A stretch of DNA of 64,000 nt from Asaia platycodi JCM 25414 (GTDB lineage: Bacteria; Pseudomonadota; Alphaproteobacteria; Acetobacterales; Acetobacteraceae). The stretch lies in the NCBI RefSeq assembly GCF_000614545.1, contig NZ_BAKW01000004.1, positions 62,001-126,000 of the forward strand. Direction: 5' to 3'. How positions within the stretch are numbered: the stretch's first letter is position 1; each line of letters opens with the position of its first letter. A model generated the notes under the pieces. The model was not told where the DNA came from. It did no database searches and saw only the letters and a program-made list of their open reading frames with translations. Positions 49,172-64,000 of this stretch are shown one piece after another. The position numbers and the translations under genes are program-made.

Positions 49172-49782
49172 GCCAGGCGCTCCTTGAGACCTTCGAGCCC
49201 AGCGCGCGTCAGCACGAGAACGTCGTGGTTCAGAATGTCATACACATTGGCACCGATCGTGGGCAGCACGTCGATCTTGGGCAGGTTGCGCACAGCGCGA
49301 CCGAAAGCCACATCAACGGCGCCGTCGACGATCAGGGCGGAGGACCACCCGAGTGCTGCCAGCTTTGCAGCGGCTTCACGGGTCTTGGTCACACCGGCTG
49401 CCTGATCGATGACGATCAGCTTGCCAGCAGCGGCCTTCTGCGACAGCGCAGAAATCAGGCCAAGGCGACGCACCTTCTTGGGGAGGTCATAGCCATGGTC
49501 GCGAACGACCGGACCATGAACAACGCCACCGGTACGGAACTGCGGAGCGCGCAGCGAGCCCTGACGTGCCGAGCCGGTGCCTTTCTGGCGGAACGGCTTC
49601 TTGGTCGTGCCAGAAACTTCGCCCATGCCCTTGGTGCGGTGCGTACCGGCGCGGCGCTTGGCCAGCTGCCAGTGGACGACGCGCGCCATGATGTCCGCAC
49701 GCGGAGTCGCGCCGAACAGTTCCTCAGGCAGGGACACCGTACCGGCGCTGCCATTATCGAGGGTTTTGATATCGTATTCCAT
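49168..49782 (-). CDS. rplD: Ribosomal protein uL4
   Basis: 204 residues, intact. uL4 lines the exit tunnel and in E. coli controls the S10 operon. It reads [20 protein letters not shown], with the tunnel loop [20 protein letters not shown] and the C-terminal [20 protein letters not shown]. It overlaps rplW by four bases. I did not identify the leader structure that would support L4 autoregulation. Confidence 0.97.
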
Positions 49783-49794
49783 CGCCCTCAGTCC

Positions 49795-50478
49795 TTAACC
49801 GGCGGCCGCTGCAGTCGCTGCCGGGTACGGCGCATCTGCATGGCGGGCCTTCTTGATCGCATCGCGGATCATCACCAGGCCATCCTTGGCACCCGGAATC
49901 GAACCACGAACCATGATCAGGTTGCGTTCGGCATCAACGGCTGCCACTTCGAGGTTGAGCGTCGTGATACGCTCGTCACCCATGTGACCGGCCATTTTCT
50001 TGCCCTTGAAGACCTTGCCCGGATCCTGGCGCTGACCCGTCGAACCATGCGAACGATGGCTGATGGACACGCCGTGGGAGGCTTCAAGACCAGCGAAGTT
50101 CCAGCGCTTCATGACGCCGGCGAAGCCTTTGCCCTTGCTGGTGCCGGTGACGTCGATCTTCTGGCCAACGACGAAATGGGCCGCAGAGAGCTTCGTGCCA
50201 GCCTCAAGCACGGCATCTTCCGCCACGCGAAACTCGACGAGAGTCTTCTTCGGCTCCACCTTGGTGCGAGCATAATGGCCACGCATCGGCTTGGTGACGT
50301 TCTTCACCTTCGCCTTGCTCATGCCGATCTGCACTGCGGTGTAGCCATCACGCTCCTGCGTGCGGGCGTCCACAACCTCGACCTCGTCGAGATGCAGCAC
50401 TGTGACCGGCACATGTGTGCCATCTTCCTTGAATAGCCGGGTCATACCCAGCTTTTTTGCGATCAATCCGGTACGCAT
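49795..50478 (-). CDS. rplC: Ribosomal protein uL3
   Basis: 227 residues, intact. uL3 initiates large-subunit assembly. It begins [20 protein letters not shown]; the loop near the peptidyl-transferase centre is [20 protein letters not shown], with the Gln methylated in other bacteria within [20 protein letters not shown]. The start at 50478 fits the family; the longer frame to 50511 overlaps rpsJ. Confidence 0.97.
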
Positions 50479-50488
50479 CGTCTGGACC

Positions 50489-50797
50489 TTAAAGTTTGAT
50501 CTCGACATCAACGCCAGCGGCGAGGTCGAGCTTCATGAGGGCGTCCACGGTCTGCGGTGTCGGCTCGACGATGTCGAGCAGGCGGCGATGAGTCCGAATT
50601 TCGAACTGCTCGCGGCTTTTCTTGTCCACATGTGGGGAACGGTTCACAGTGAACCGCTCGATATGCGTCGGTAGCGGGATAGGACCCCGAACCCGCGCAC
50701 CCGTACGCTTCGCCGTGTTTACGATTTCCTTCGTGCTGTTGTCGAGCACGCGGTGATCGTACGCCTTTAGGCGAATGCGGATGTTCTGGTTGTCCAT
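50489..50797 (-). CDS. rpsJ: Ribosomal protein uS10
   Basis: 102 residues, intact. uS10 is a head protein of the small subunit and, as NusE, a transcription antitermination factor. It reads [20 protein letters not shown] and has [20 protein letters not shown] and the loop [20 protein letters not shown]. First gene of the S10 cluster; a GC-rich hairpin separates it from tuf. Confidence 0.98.
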
Positions 50798-50866
50798 CTT
50801 ACCAATAATCCAACTCGTTGGGGTTCGGGTCTTACCCTGCTCCCTCCTGGCCCCTGGTAAAGCCGA

Positions 50867-50892
50867 CCCCGGCCGGATTGCTCCGACCGGGG
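50867..50892 (-). terminator. Hairpin between tuf and rpsJ
   Basis: On the minus strand CCCCGGTCGG-AGCAAT-CCGGCCGGGG is a ten-base stem with one mismatch, about 30 bases past the tuf stop and 70 bases before rpsJ. It is followed by TCGGCTTTACC, not a T-tract, so it may be an attenuator or processing site more than a full terminator. Confidence 0.5.
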
Positions 50893-50920
50893 CCAGCCAA
50901 TTCAGGGCCCGTGCTTAAAA

Positions 50921-52111
50921 TCAGGCGCTGATCGAGGAGACCACGCCTGCACCGACGGTGCGGCCGCCTTCACGGATAGCGAAGCGGAGACCTTCGTCCA
51001 TGGCGATCGGAGCGATAAGCTCGACGTCCATGGCAACGTTGTCACCCGGCATGACCATTTCCGTGCCTTCCGGCAGCTGAACGACGCCCGTGACGTCGGT
51101 CGTGCGGAAATAGAACTGCGGACGGTAGTTTGTAAAGAAAGGAGTGTGACGTCCGCCTTCTTCCTTCGTGAGGATATAAGCCTCAGCCTTGAAGTTCCTG
51201 TGCGGGGTGATCGAACCCGGCTTTGCGAGAACCTGGCCACGCTCGACGTCTTCACGCTTCGTGCCACGAACCAGCGCACCGATGTTGTCACCAGCTTCAC
51301 CGCGATCGAGCAGCTTGCGGAACATCTCAACGCCCGTGACGGTCGTCTTGATGGTGTCCTTCAGGCCGACGATTTCAACTTCGTCACCGACGTTCACGAT
51401 ACCGCGCTCAACGCGACCCGTGACAACCGTGCCACGACCCGAGATCGAGAACACGTCTTCGATCGGCATCAGGAACGGACGGTCAACCGGACGCTCCGGC
51501 TGCGGGATGTAGGTGTCGACAGCTTCCATCAGCTCGAGCACGCGGTCTTCACCGATCGCGGCGTCGCCGTCTTCGAGCGTCACCAGAGCCGAACCCTTGA
51601 CGATGGGGATATCGTCGCCAGGGAACTGGTAGGACGACAGAAGCTCACGAACTTCCATTTCGACGAGCTCGAGCAGCTCGGCGTCGTCAACCTGGTCAAC
51701 CTTGTTCAGGAACACGACCAGGGCCGGCACACCGACCTGGCGAGCGAGCAGGATGTGCTCACGCGTCTGCGGCATCGGGCCGTCAGCGGCGGAAACAACC
51801 AGAATCGCGCCGTCCATCTGAGCAGCACCGGTGATCATGTTCTTGACGTAGTCAGCATGGCCCGGGCAGTCGACGTGGGCGTAGTGACGGTTCTTGGTCT
51901 CGTACTCAACGTGAGCGGTGGAGATCGTGATGCCGCGAGCGCGCTCTTCAGGAGCCGCGTCGATCTGGTCATACGCACGGTAGGTCGCACCGCCAGACTT
52001 GGCGAGCGTCTTCGTGATTGCAGCCGTCAGTGAGGTCTTGCCATGGTCAACGTGACCGATGGTGCCGATGTTGCAGTGCGGCTTCGTCCGCTCAAATTTA
52101 GCCTTAGCCAT
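50921..52111 (-). CDS. tuf: Elongation factor Tu
   Basis: 396 residues, intact. EF-Tu delivers aminoacyl-tRNA to the ribosome using GTP. G1 is GHVDHGKT, switch [16 protein letters not shown]3 DCPGHADY, G4 NKVD and G5 GSAL; domains 2 and 3 follow, with [13 protein letters not shown] and [13 protein letters not shown]. The ATG at 52111 gives the normal start [20 protein letters not shown]. It follows rpsG with no fusA gene between them. Confidence 0.98.
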   Translation of the reverse strand: MAKAKFERTKPHCNIGTIGHVDHGKTSLTAAITKTLAKSGGATYRAYDQIDAAPEERARGITISTAHVEYETKNRHYAHVDCPGHADYVKNMITGAAQMDGAILVVSAADGPMPQTREHILLARQVGVPALVVFLNKVDQVDDAELLELVEMEVRELLSSYQFPGDDIPIVKGSALVTLEDGDAAIGEDRVLELMEAVDTYIPQPERPVDRPFLMPIEDVFSISGRGTVVTGRVERGIVNVGDEVEIVGLKDTIKTTVTGVEMFRKLLDRGEAGDNIGALVRGTKREDVERGQVLAKPGSITPHRNFKAEAYILTKEEGGRHTPFFTNYRPQFYFRTTDVTGVVQLPEGTEMVMPGDNVAMDVELIAPIAMDEGLRFAIREGGRTVGAGVVSSISA

Positions 52112-52216
52112 CATTCTCTCCATAACCCACCGCCGAATAAGCGGCGGGGAAGATTGCTAATTCGTACCGGGCGCTCCGTAAAGAGGCACCCGGGGAAACA
52201 GGTCAGCTTTTAAAGC
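52112..52216 (-). other. Short rpsG-tuf spacer with two hairpins, where fusA would be expected
   Basis: The 105 bases between rpsG and tuf contain two inverted repeats on the minus strand: CCGGGTGCCTC-TTTAC-GGAGCGCCCGG and CCGCCG-CTTATT-CGGCGG. Neither has a T-tract. In many alphaproteobacteria fusA (about 2.1 kb) occupies this position; no trace of it is visible. Confidence 0.6.
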
Positions 52217-52693
52217 TTACCAACGATAGTGGCTGAATGCCTTGTTGGCTTCAGCCATGCGATGCGTGTCTTCGCGCTTCTTGACGGCGGAGCCGCGATT
52301 ATTGATCGCGTCCATCAGCTCGTTGGAAAGGCGTTCCTGCATCGTGTTTTCACCGCGCTTGCGCGAGGCGTCGATCAGCCAGCGAATGGCGAGGGCCTGA
52401 CGGCGCTCGGTGCGAACCTCGACGGGGACCTGATAGGTCGCACCGCCGACGCGGCGGGAGCGAACCTCTACGGCCGGCTTCACGTTGTCCAGCGCCGCAT
52501 GGAACATGGCGACCGGGTCAGCCGTAGCACCGCCACGGCGGCGCACGGATTCCAGCGCGCCGTAGACAATGCCTTCGGCTGTGGACTTTTTACCGTCGTA
52601 CATCAGGGCGTTCATAAAACGCGTGATGACGACATCTCCGAATTTCGGATCGGGAAGGATCTCACGCTTAACAGCGCGATGACGGCGACTCAT
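52217..52693 (-). CDS. rpsG: Ribosomal protein uS7
   Basis: 158 residues, intact. uS7 nucleates assembly of the small-subunit head and in E. coli represses the str operon. It reads [20 protein letters not shown], then [40 protein letters not shown] and [17 protein letters not shown]. It lies 14 bases after rpsL. Confidence 0.98.
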   Translation of the reverse strand: MSRRHRAVKREILPDPKFGDVVITRFMNALMYDGKKSTAEGIVYGALESVRRRGGATADPVAMFHAALDNVKPAVEVRSRRVGGATYQVPVEVRTERRQALAIRWLIDASRKRGENTMQERLSNELMDAINNRGSAVKKREDTHRMAEANKAFSHYRW

Positions 52694-52707
52694 GCCTGAA
52701 TTTCCTC

Positions 52708-53079
52708 TTACTTCGGACGCTTCGCGCCGTACAGCGAACGGCGCTGACGACGCTTGGCGATGCCCTGCGTGTCAAGCACGCCGCGCAGGATGTGATAACG
52801 CACACCCGGCAAATCTTTTACACGGCCGCCGCGGATCAGCACGACGCTGTGTTCCTGCAGGTTATGGCCTTCACCGGGGATGTAGCTCACGACCTCATAC
52901 CCGTTGGTCAGGCGCACCTTAGCCACCTTACGCAGGGCCGAGTTCGGCTTTTTCGGGGTAACCGTATAGACGCGCGTGCAGACGCCGCGCTTCTGGGGGC
53001 AACCCTGGAGGGCCGGCACTTTATTCCGCTTGGCGGCAGGCTCGCGGCCCTTGGCGATCAACTGGTTGATGGTCGGCAT
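52708..53079 (-). CDS. rpsL: Ribosomal protein uS12
   Basis: 123 residues, intact. uS12 sits at the decoding centre. It begins [20 protein letters not shown], with the conserved [20 protein letters not shown] (Lys43, Lys44) and [13 protein letters not shown] (Lys88). These positions carry the ordinary residues, so no streptomycin-resistance substitution is seen. The start at 53079 is the family start; the frame upstream to 53205 is not coding. First gene of the str cluster. Confidence 0.97.
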   Translation of the reverse strand: MPTINQLIAKGREPAAKRNKVPALQGCPQKRGVCTRVYTVTPKKPNSALRKVAKVRLTNGYEVVSYIPGEGHNLQEHSVVLIRGGRVKDLPGVRYHILRGVLDTQGIAKRRQRRSLYGAKRPK

Positions 53080-53444
53080 ACGCCCTTCCCGATCCTTGTT
53101 CACTGCGAGACCGGACCAAGGCCCGATCTGCTCGCTTCCAACAAAATGCAGCGCGCGACAGAATGTCGCCCGCTTTGACTCTTTCACTACCGGCCTGAGC
53201 CTCACCCGAAGGCGGCGGCACCGTTAGCGTTTGATGCTGTCTATCAACGGCTCAGACGCCTTACGAGACGGGGGTAGCCGAGGGCGCGAACCCTATGACC
53301 GCTCCAAACGAAAGTCAAGCATTCTCTAGAGTTCTGCCCGATTCTCATCCGAGTCCCGTTTCGAATCGCCGGATACGAAATCGGGCGGGTATTACCCCGC
53401 CCGCTCTCAAACGTAAACTAGTTTTTCCTGATGCTGCGGGGGCT
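53080..53444. other. Intergenic region between rpoC and rpsL
   Basis: 365 bases without a gene. The rpoC end carries a terminator hairpin (listed separately), so the rest should hold the rpsL promoter and leader. I saw no clear -35/-10 pair or known leader structure. Confidence 0.6.
53382..53403 (-). terminator. Terminator hairpin after rpoC
   Basis: On the minus strand CGGGCGGG-GTAATA-CCCGCCCG is a perfect 8-base stem about 40 bases past the rpoC stop, followed by ATTTCG. The weak T-tract makes it probable only. Confidence 0.6.
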
Positions 53445-57695
<4,251 letters not shown>

Positions 57696-57783
57696 GCGCC
57701 GAAATCCCATTTCACGGAGCGGGCCGGAAGACCGGCCGCGCCCGCGTTAGCAACAAACAGAGAGAATGCGGAGGCAGAAGGCA

Positions 57784-61959
<4,176 letters not shown>

Positions 61960-62109
61960 CTATCCCTGCCCTCTCGCACCAGACCTTCGGGTCGTCCGCG
62001 CCCCGGAAATTCCGGAACGACGGGCGACCGGAACGACCGGCGCCATGAATTTCTGCCATACTTGTGCGACAACCGGCCCTTATACAGGGTTTGTCCGCAA
62101 CGGCAAATC

Positions 62110-62137
62110 GGGCGGAAACCCGAAAGGATTTCCGCCC
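62110..62137 (-). terminator. Attenuator-like hairpin between rplL and rpoB
   Basis: On the minus strand GGGCGGAAA-TCCTTTCGGG-TTTCCGCCC is a perfect 9-base stem followed by GATTTG. It lies 60 bases past rplL and 150 before rpoB, where E. coli has a partial terminator that sets the ratio of ribosomal proteins to RNA polymerase. Confidence 0.6.
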
Positions 62138-62197
62138 TGACCTGTCTCAATCCACAACCGGCTCCACCCGAAGGCGAAGCACGGTTTGTGGGCTTGA

Positions 62198-62569
62198 TTA
62201 CTTGACTTCGACCTTGGCGCCGTTGTCTTCGAGCAGCTTCTTGATCTTGGCTGCCTCTTCCTTGTTCACGCCTTCCTTGACGGTCTTCGGAGCGCCTTCG
62301 ACCAGGTCCTTGGCTTCCTTCAGACCCAGGCCCGTGATGCCACGGATTTCCTTGATCACGTTGATCTTCTTGTCGCCAGCTTCGGCGAGGATCACGGTGA
62401 ACTCGGTCTGCTCTTCAGCAGGGGCGGCAGCGGCAGCAGCCGGTGCAGCAGCGGCGACGGGAGCAGCAGCGGAAACGCCCCACTTCTCTTCGAGCAGCTT
62501 GGACAGTTCAGCGGCTTCGAGAACGGTCAGAGCGGACAGTTCGTCAACGATTTTGTTCAGATCGGCCAT
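62198..62569 (-). CDS. rplL: Ribosomal protein bL12 (L7/L12)
   Basis: 123 residues, intact. The flexible stalk protein that recruits translation GTPases. It has an N-terminal dimerisation part ([20 protein letters not shown]), an Ala-rich hinge (about 35-52), and the C-terminal factor-binding domain ([40 protein letters not shown]). It follows rplJ by 78 bases. Confidence 0.98.
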   Translation of the reverse strand: MADLNKIVDELSALTVLEAAELSKLLEEKWGVSAAAPVAAAAPAAAAAAPAEEQTEFTVILAEAGDKKINVIKEIRGITGLGLKEAKDLVEGAPKTVKEGVNKEEAAKIKKLLEDNGAKVEVK

Positions 62570-62647
62570 GATAATGGTCCTTTTGTATAACTGGTTTTCG
62601 ATTCACAACACACGCCCCGAGCGCGGGGCGACGCTGCGTAAGACAAT

Positions 62648-63172
62648 TCAGGCTGCTTCGCCGGTCTTGGCATAGGCGCCGAAAACGCGAGCAAGCTGGC
62701 CTGCCGGAGCCTGGACAACGCCTGCGATACGCGTAGCGGGGGTAGAAATCATACCCACCAGCTGCGCACGCAGTTCGTCCAGCGACGGCAGGGCGGCAAG
62801 AGCCTTGATACCATTCGCATCGAGCGTCTGGTTACCAAGGGAGCCACCGAGCACCACAAGCTTGTCATTCGTCTTGGCGAACTCGACGATCGCCTTCGCC
62901 ACTGCAACGGGGTCCTCAGACCACGCAAGCGCGGTCGGGCCCTTCAGCAGCGGAAGGATGCCGTCGAATTGGGTCCCATGCAGAGCGAGGCTGGCCAGCC
63001 GGTTTTTCGCAACCTTATACGTCGCACCCGCCGCACGAACGCGTCGACGCAGCTCCGTCACATCAGCTACCGTGAGACCTTTGTTTTCGGTCACGACAAC
63101 CATGGACGTGCTGTTGAACACGTTGGCGAGGAATTCGACGAAGGCCCGTTTTTCCTGACGGTCCAAATCCAT
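62648..63172 (-). CDS. rplJ: Ribosomal protein uL10
   Basis: 174 residues, intact. Base of the stalk, binds bL12 dimers through its C-terminal helix. Landmarks: [40 protein letters not shown] and [20 protein letters not shown]. It is preceded by a 289-base leader with two strong hairpins, consistent with L10-mediated autogenous control. Confidence 0.97.
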   Translation of the reverse strand: MDLDRQEKRAFVEFLANVFNSTSMVVVTENKGLTVADVTELRRRVRAAGATYKVAKNRLASLALHGTQFDGILPLLKGPTALAWSEDPVAVAKAIVEFAKTNDKLVVLGGSLGNQTLDANGIKALAALPSLDELRAQLVGMISTPATRIAGVVQAPAGQLARVFGAYAKTGEAA

Positions 63173-63461
63173 TCTCCTCGTCAGTCCGGAAACCGGAGCT
63201 TCCAGACCGGGTTACCCATGACGCTCCCCCAGAAACGGAAGAGCGCCGCTCGCCTGTCCATTCAATCGGAACCCAGCATCTCCGGCAGGTTGCCCTGCCC
63301 TGTCTGCTGACGCCCCGTCTCCCGCTCGCGGATCTCTCTCAAGATCCCTTAGACTGTTTCGTAAAACAGCACGCCCGGTCTCGGACAGGTTCGGAAGCGG
63401 GAAGATGACTTCCCGCCCCTACGCCACCGCACGGCCAGGCCGTGCGGCGTCATCTCTCAAA
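63173..63461 (-). promoter_or_regulatory. rplA-rplJ intergenic leader with two hairpins (candidate L10 leader)
   Basis: On the minus strand CCGCACGGCC-T-GGCCGTGCGG (63427-63447) is a perfect ten-base stem just after rplA, and GCGGGAAG-TCAT-CTTCCCGC (63397-63416) follows. Neither has a T-run. E. coli and Bacillus carry an L10-binding leader at this place; I could not identify the kink-turn in this sequence, so the assignment rests on position. Confidence 0.5.
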
Positions 63462-64000
63462 TCAGGCCGTGAAGGTCGTTACGTCGACGCGCACACCCGG
63501 ACCCATCGTGGAAGACAGAGCTGCCTTCTTCAGATAGGTGCCCTTGGCGCCGGTCGGACGAGCCTTCTGGACGGCATCGACCAGAGCCTTGATGTTCTCG
63601 ACCAGCTTGTCTTCGCCGAACGAAGCCTTGCCAACGCCAGCATGGATGATACCGGCCTTCTCGGCGCGGTACTCAACCTGACCGGACTTGGCTGCCGTGA
63701 CAGCACCCTTGACGTCCATGGTCACCGTGCCGAGGCGCGGGTTAGGCATCAGACCACGCGGGCCGAGGATCTTACCCAGGCGACCGACCAGTGCCATCAT
63801 GTCCGGGGTCGCAATGCAGCGATCGAACTCGATTTCACCGTTCTGGATCTTCTCGGCCAGATCTTCTGCACCGACGACCTCCGCACCGGCAGCCTTGGCT
63901 TCTTCAGCCTTCGGGCCACGTGCGAACACGCCAACGCGCAGGGTCTTGCCCGTGCCGTTCGGCAGCGAGATCAGACCACGGACCATCTGGTCGGCGTGAC
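63462..64000 (-). CDS. rplA: Ribosomal protein uL1, C-terminal part (cut by window edge)
   Basis: The gene enters from beyond 64000; about 178 codons are present. The visible part contains [40 protein letters not shown], the [20 protein letters not shown] motif and [20 protein letters not shown]. uL1 forms the L1 stalk that handles the E-site tRNA and in E. coli represses its own operon. The N-terminal third is outside the window. The Met at 63986 is internal, not the start. Confidence 0.96.
   Translation of the reverse strand, partial: HADQMVRGLISLPNGTGKTLRVGVFARGPKAEEAKAAGAEVVGAEDLAEKIQNGEIEFDRCIATPDMMALVGRLGKILGPRGLMPNPRLGTVTMDVKGAVTAAKSGQVEYRAEKAGIIHAGVGKASFGEDKLVENIKALVDAVQKARPTGAKGTYLKKAALSSTMGPGVRVDVTTFTA

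Overview
The window reads as a chromosomal segment of an alphaproteobacterium of high G+C content, most probably an acetic acid bacterium (Acetobacteraceae). The reasons are a solitary CcrM-type (GANTC) DNA methyltransferase, a polyol permease of the RbtT/DalT/CsbX kind, the alphaproteobacterial style of the ribosomal proteins, and a continuous beta-str-S10-spc-alpha cluster. Genus cannot be fixed from the sequence alone. No rRNA, tRNA, CRISPR array, insertion sequence, integrase or prophage was recognised.

Layout, left to right. 1-3474: start of upp (cut by the left edge), msrB, and a LysR regulator divergent from a two-gene unit (3-hydroxyacyl-CoA dehydrogenase plus YWTD beta-propeller). 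3641-10845: gpmI, an EnvC-like amidase activator, a reversed gene for a 631-residue secreted protein of unknown function, then ctpA and rppH. 10797-14609 (minus): DUF1285 gene, cca and an MsbA-like ABC exporter. 14719-22136 (plus): a coupled moxR / DUF58 / BatA-DUF4159 / second membrane protein run, followed by an exported ankyrin protein. 22276-24499 (minus): rnhB-ccrM and a CsbD-like stress protein. 24764-34071: a tripartite RND efflux operon with two inner-membrane pumps (MdtABC-like) and its outer-membrane channel. 34164-36178 (minus): a DUF1328 membrane peptide and the polyol permease. 36524-64000 (minus): rplA-rplJ-rplL-rpoB-rpoC-rpsL-rpsG-tuf and the whole S10, spc and alpha ribosomal clusters through secY, adk, rpoA and rplQ.

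The sequence itself carries a large technical signal. At least 32 single- or double-base losses break 20 genes, including essential ones (rpoA, rplE, rpsE, rplF, rplR, rpsH, rplP, rplV, rpsQ, rplQ, gpmI). Every one is repaired by putting back one or two bases, and each repaired protein has normal length. About a third to two fifths of the losses fall in GGCC, and most others in GGC/GCC. I therefore annotate these as intact genes with sequencing or assembly frameshifts, giving the merged span. The genes right of about 47.7 kb, including rpoB and rpoC, are free of such errors.

The most interesting biology is (i) a dense cluster of GANTC sites directly upstream of rnhB-ccrM, suggesting methylation feedback on the methyltransferase's own operon; (ii) the unknown secreted protein inserted in the cell-wall gene block; (iii) the dehydrogenase/YWTD-propeller pair under a divergent LysR; and (iv) the absence of fusA between rpsG and tuf. 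I did not find a clearly novel defence or mobile system.
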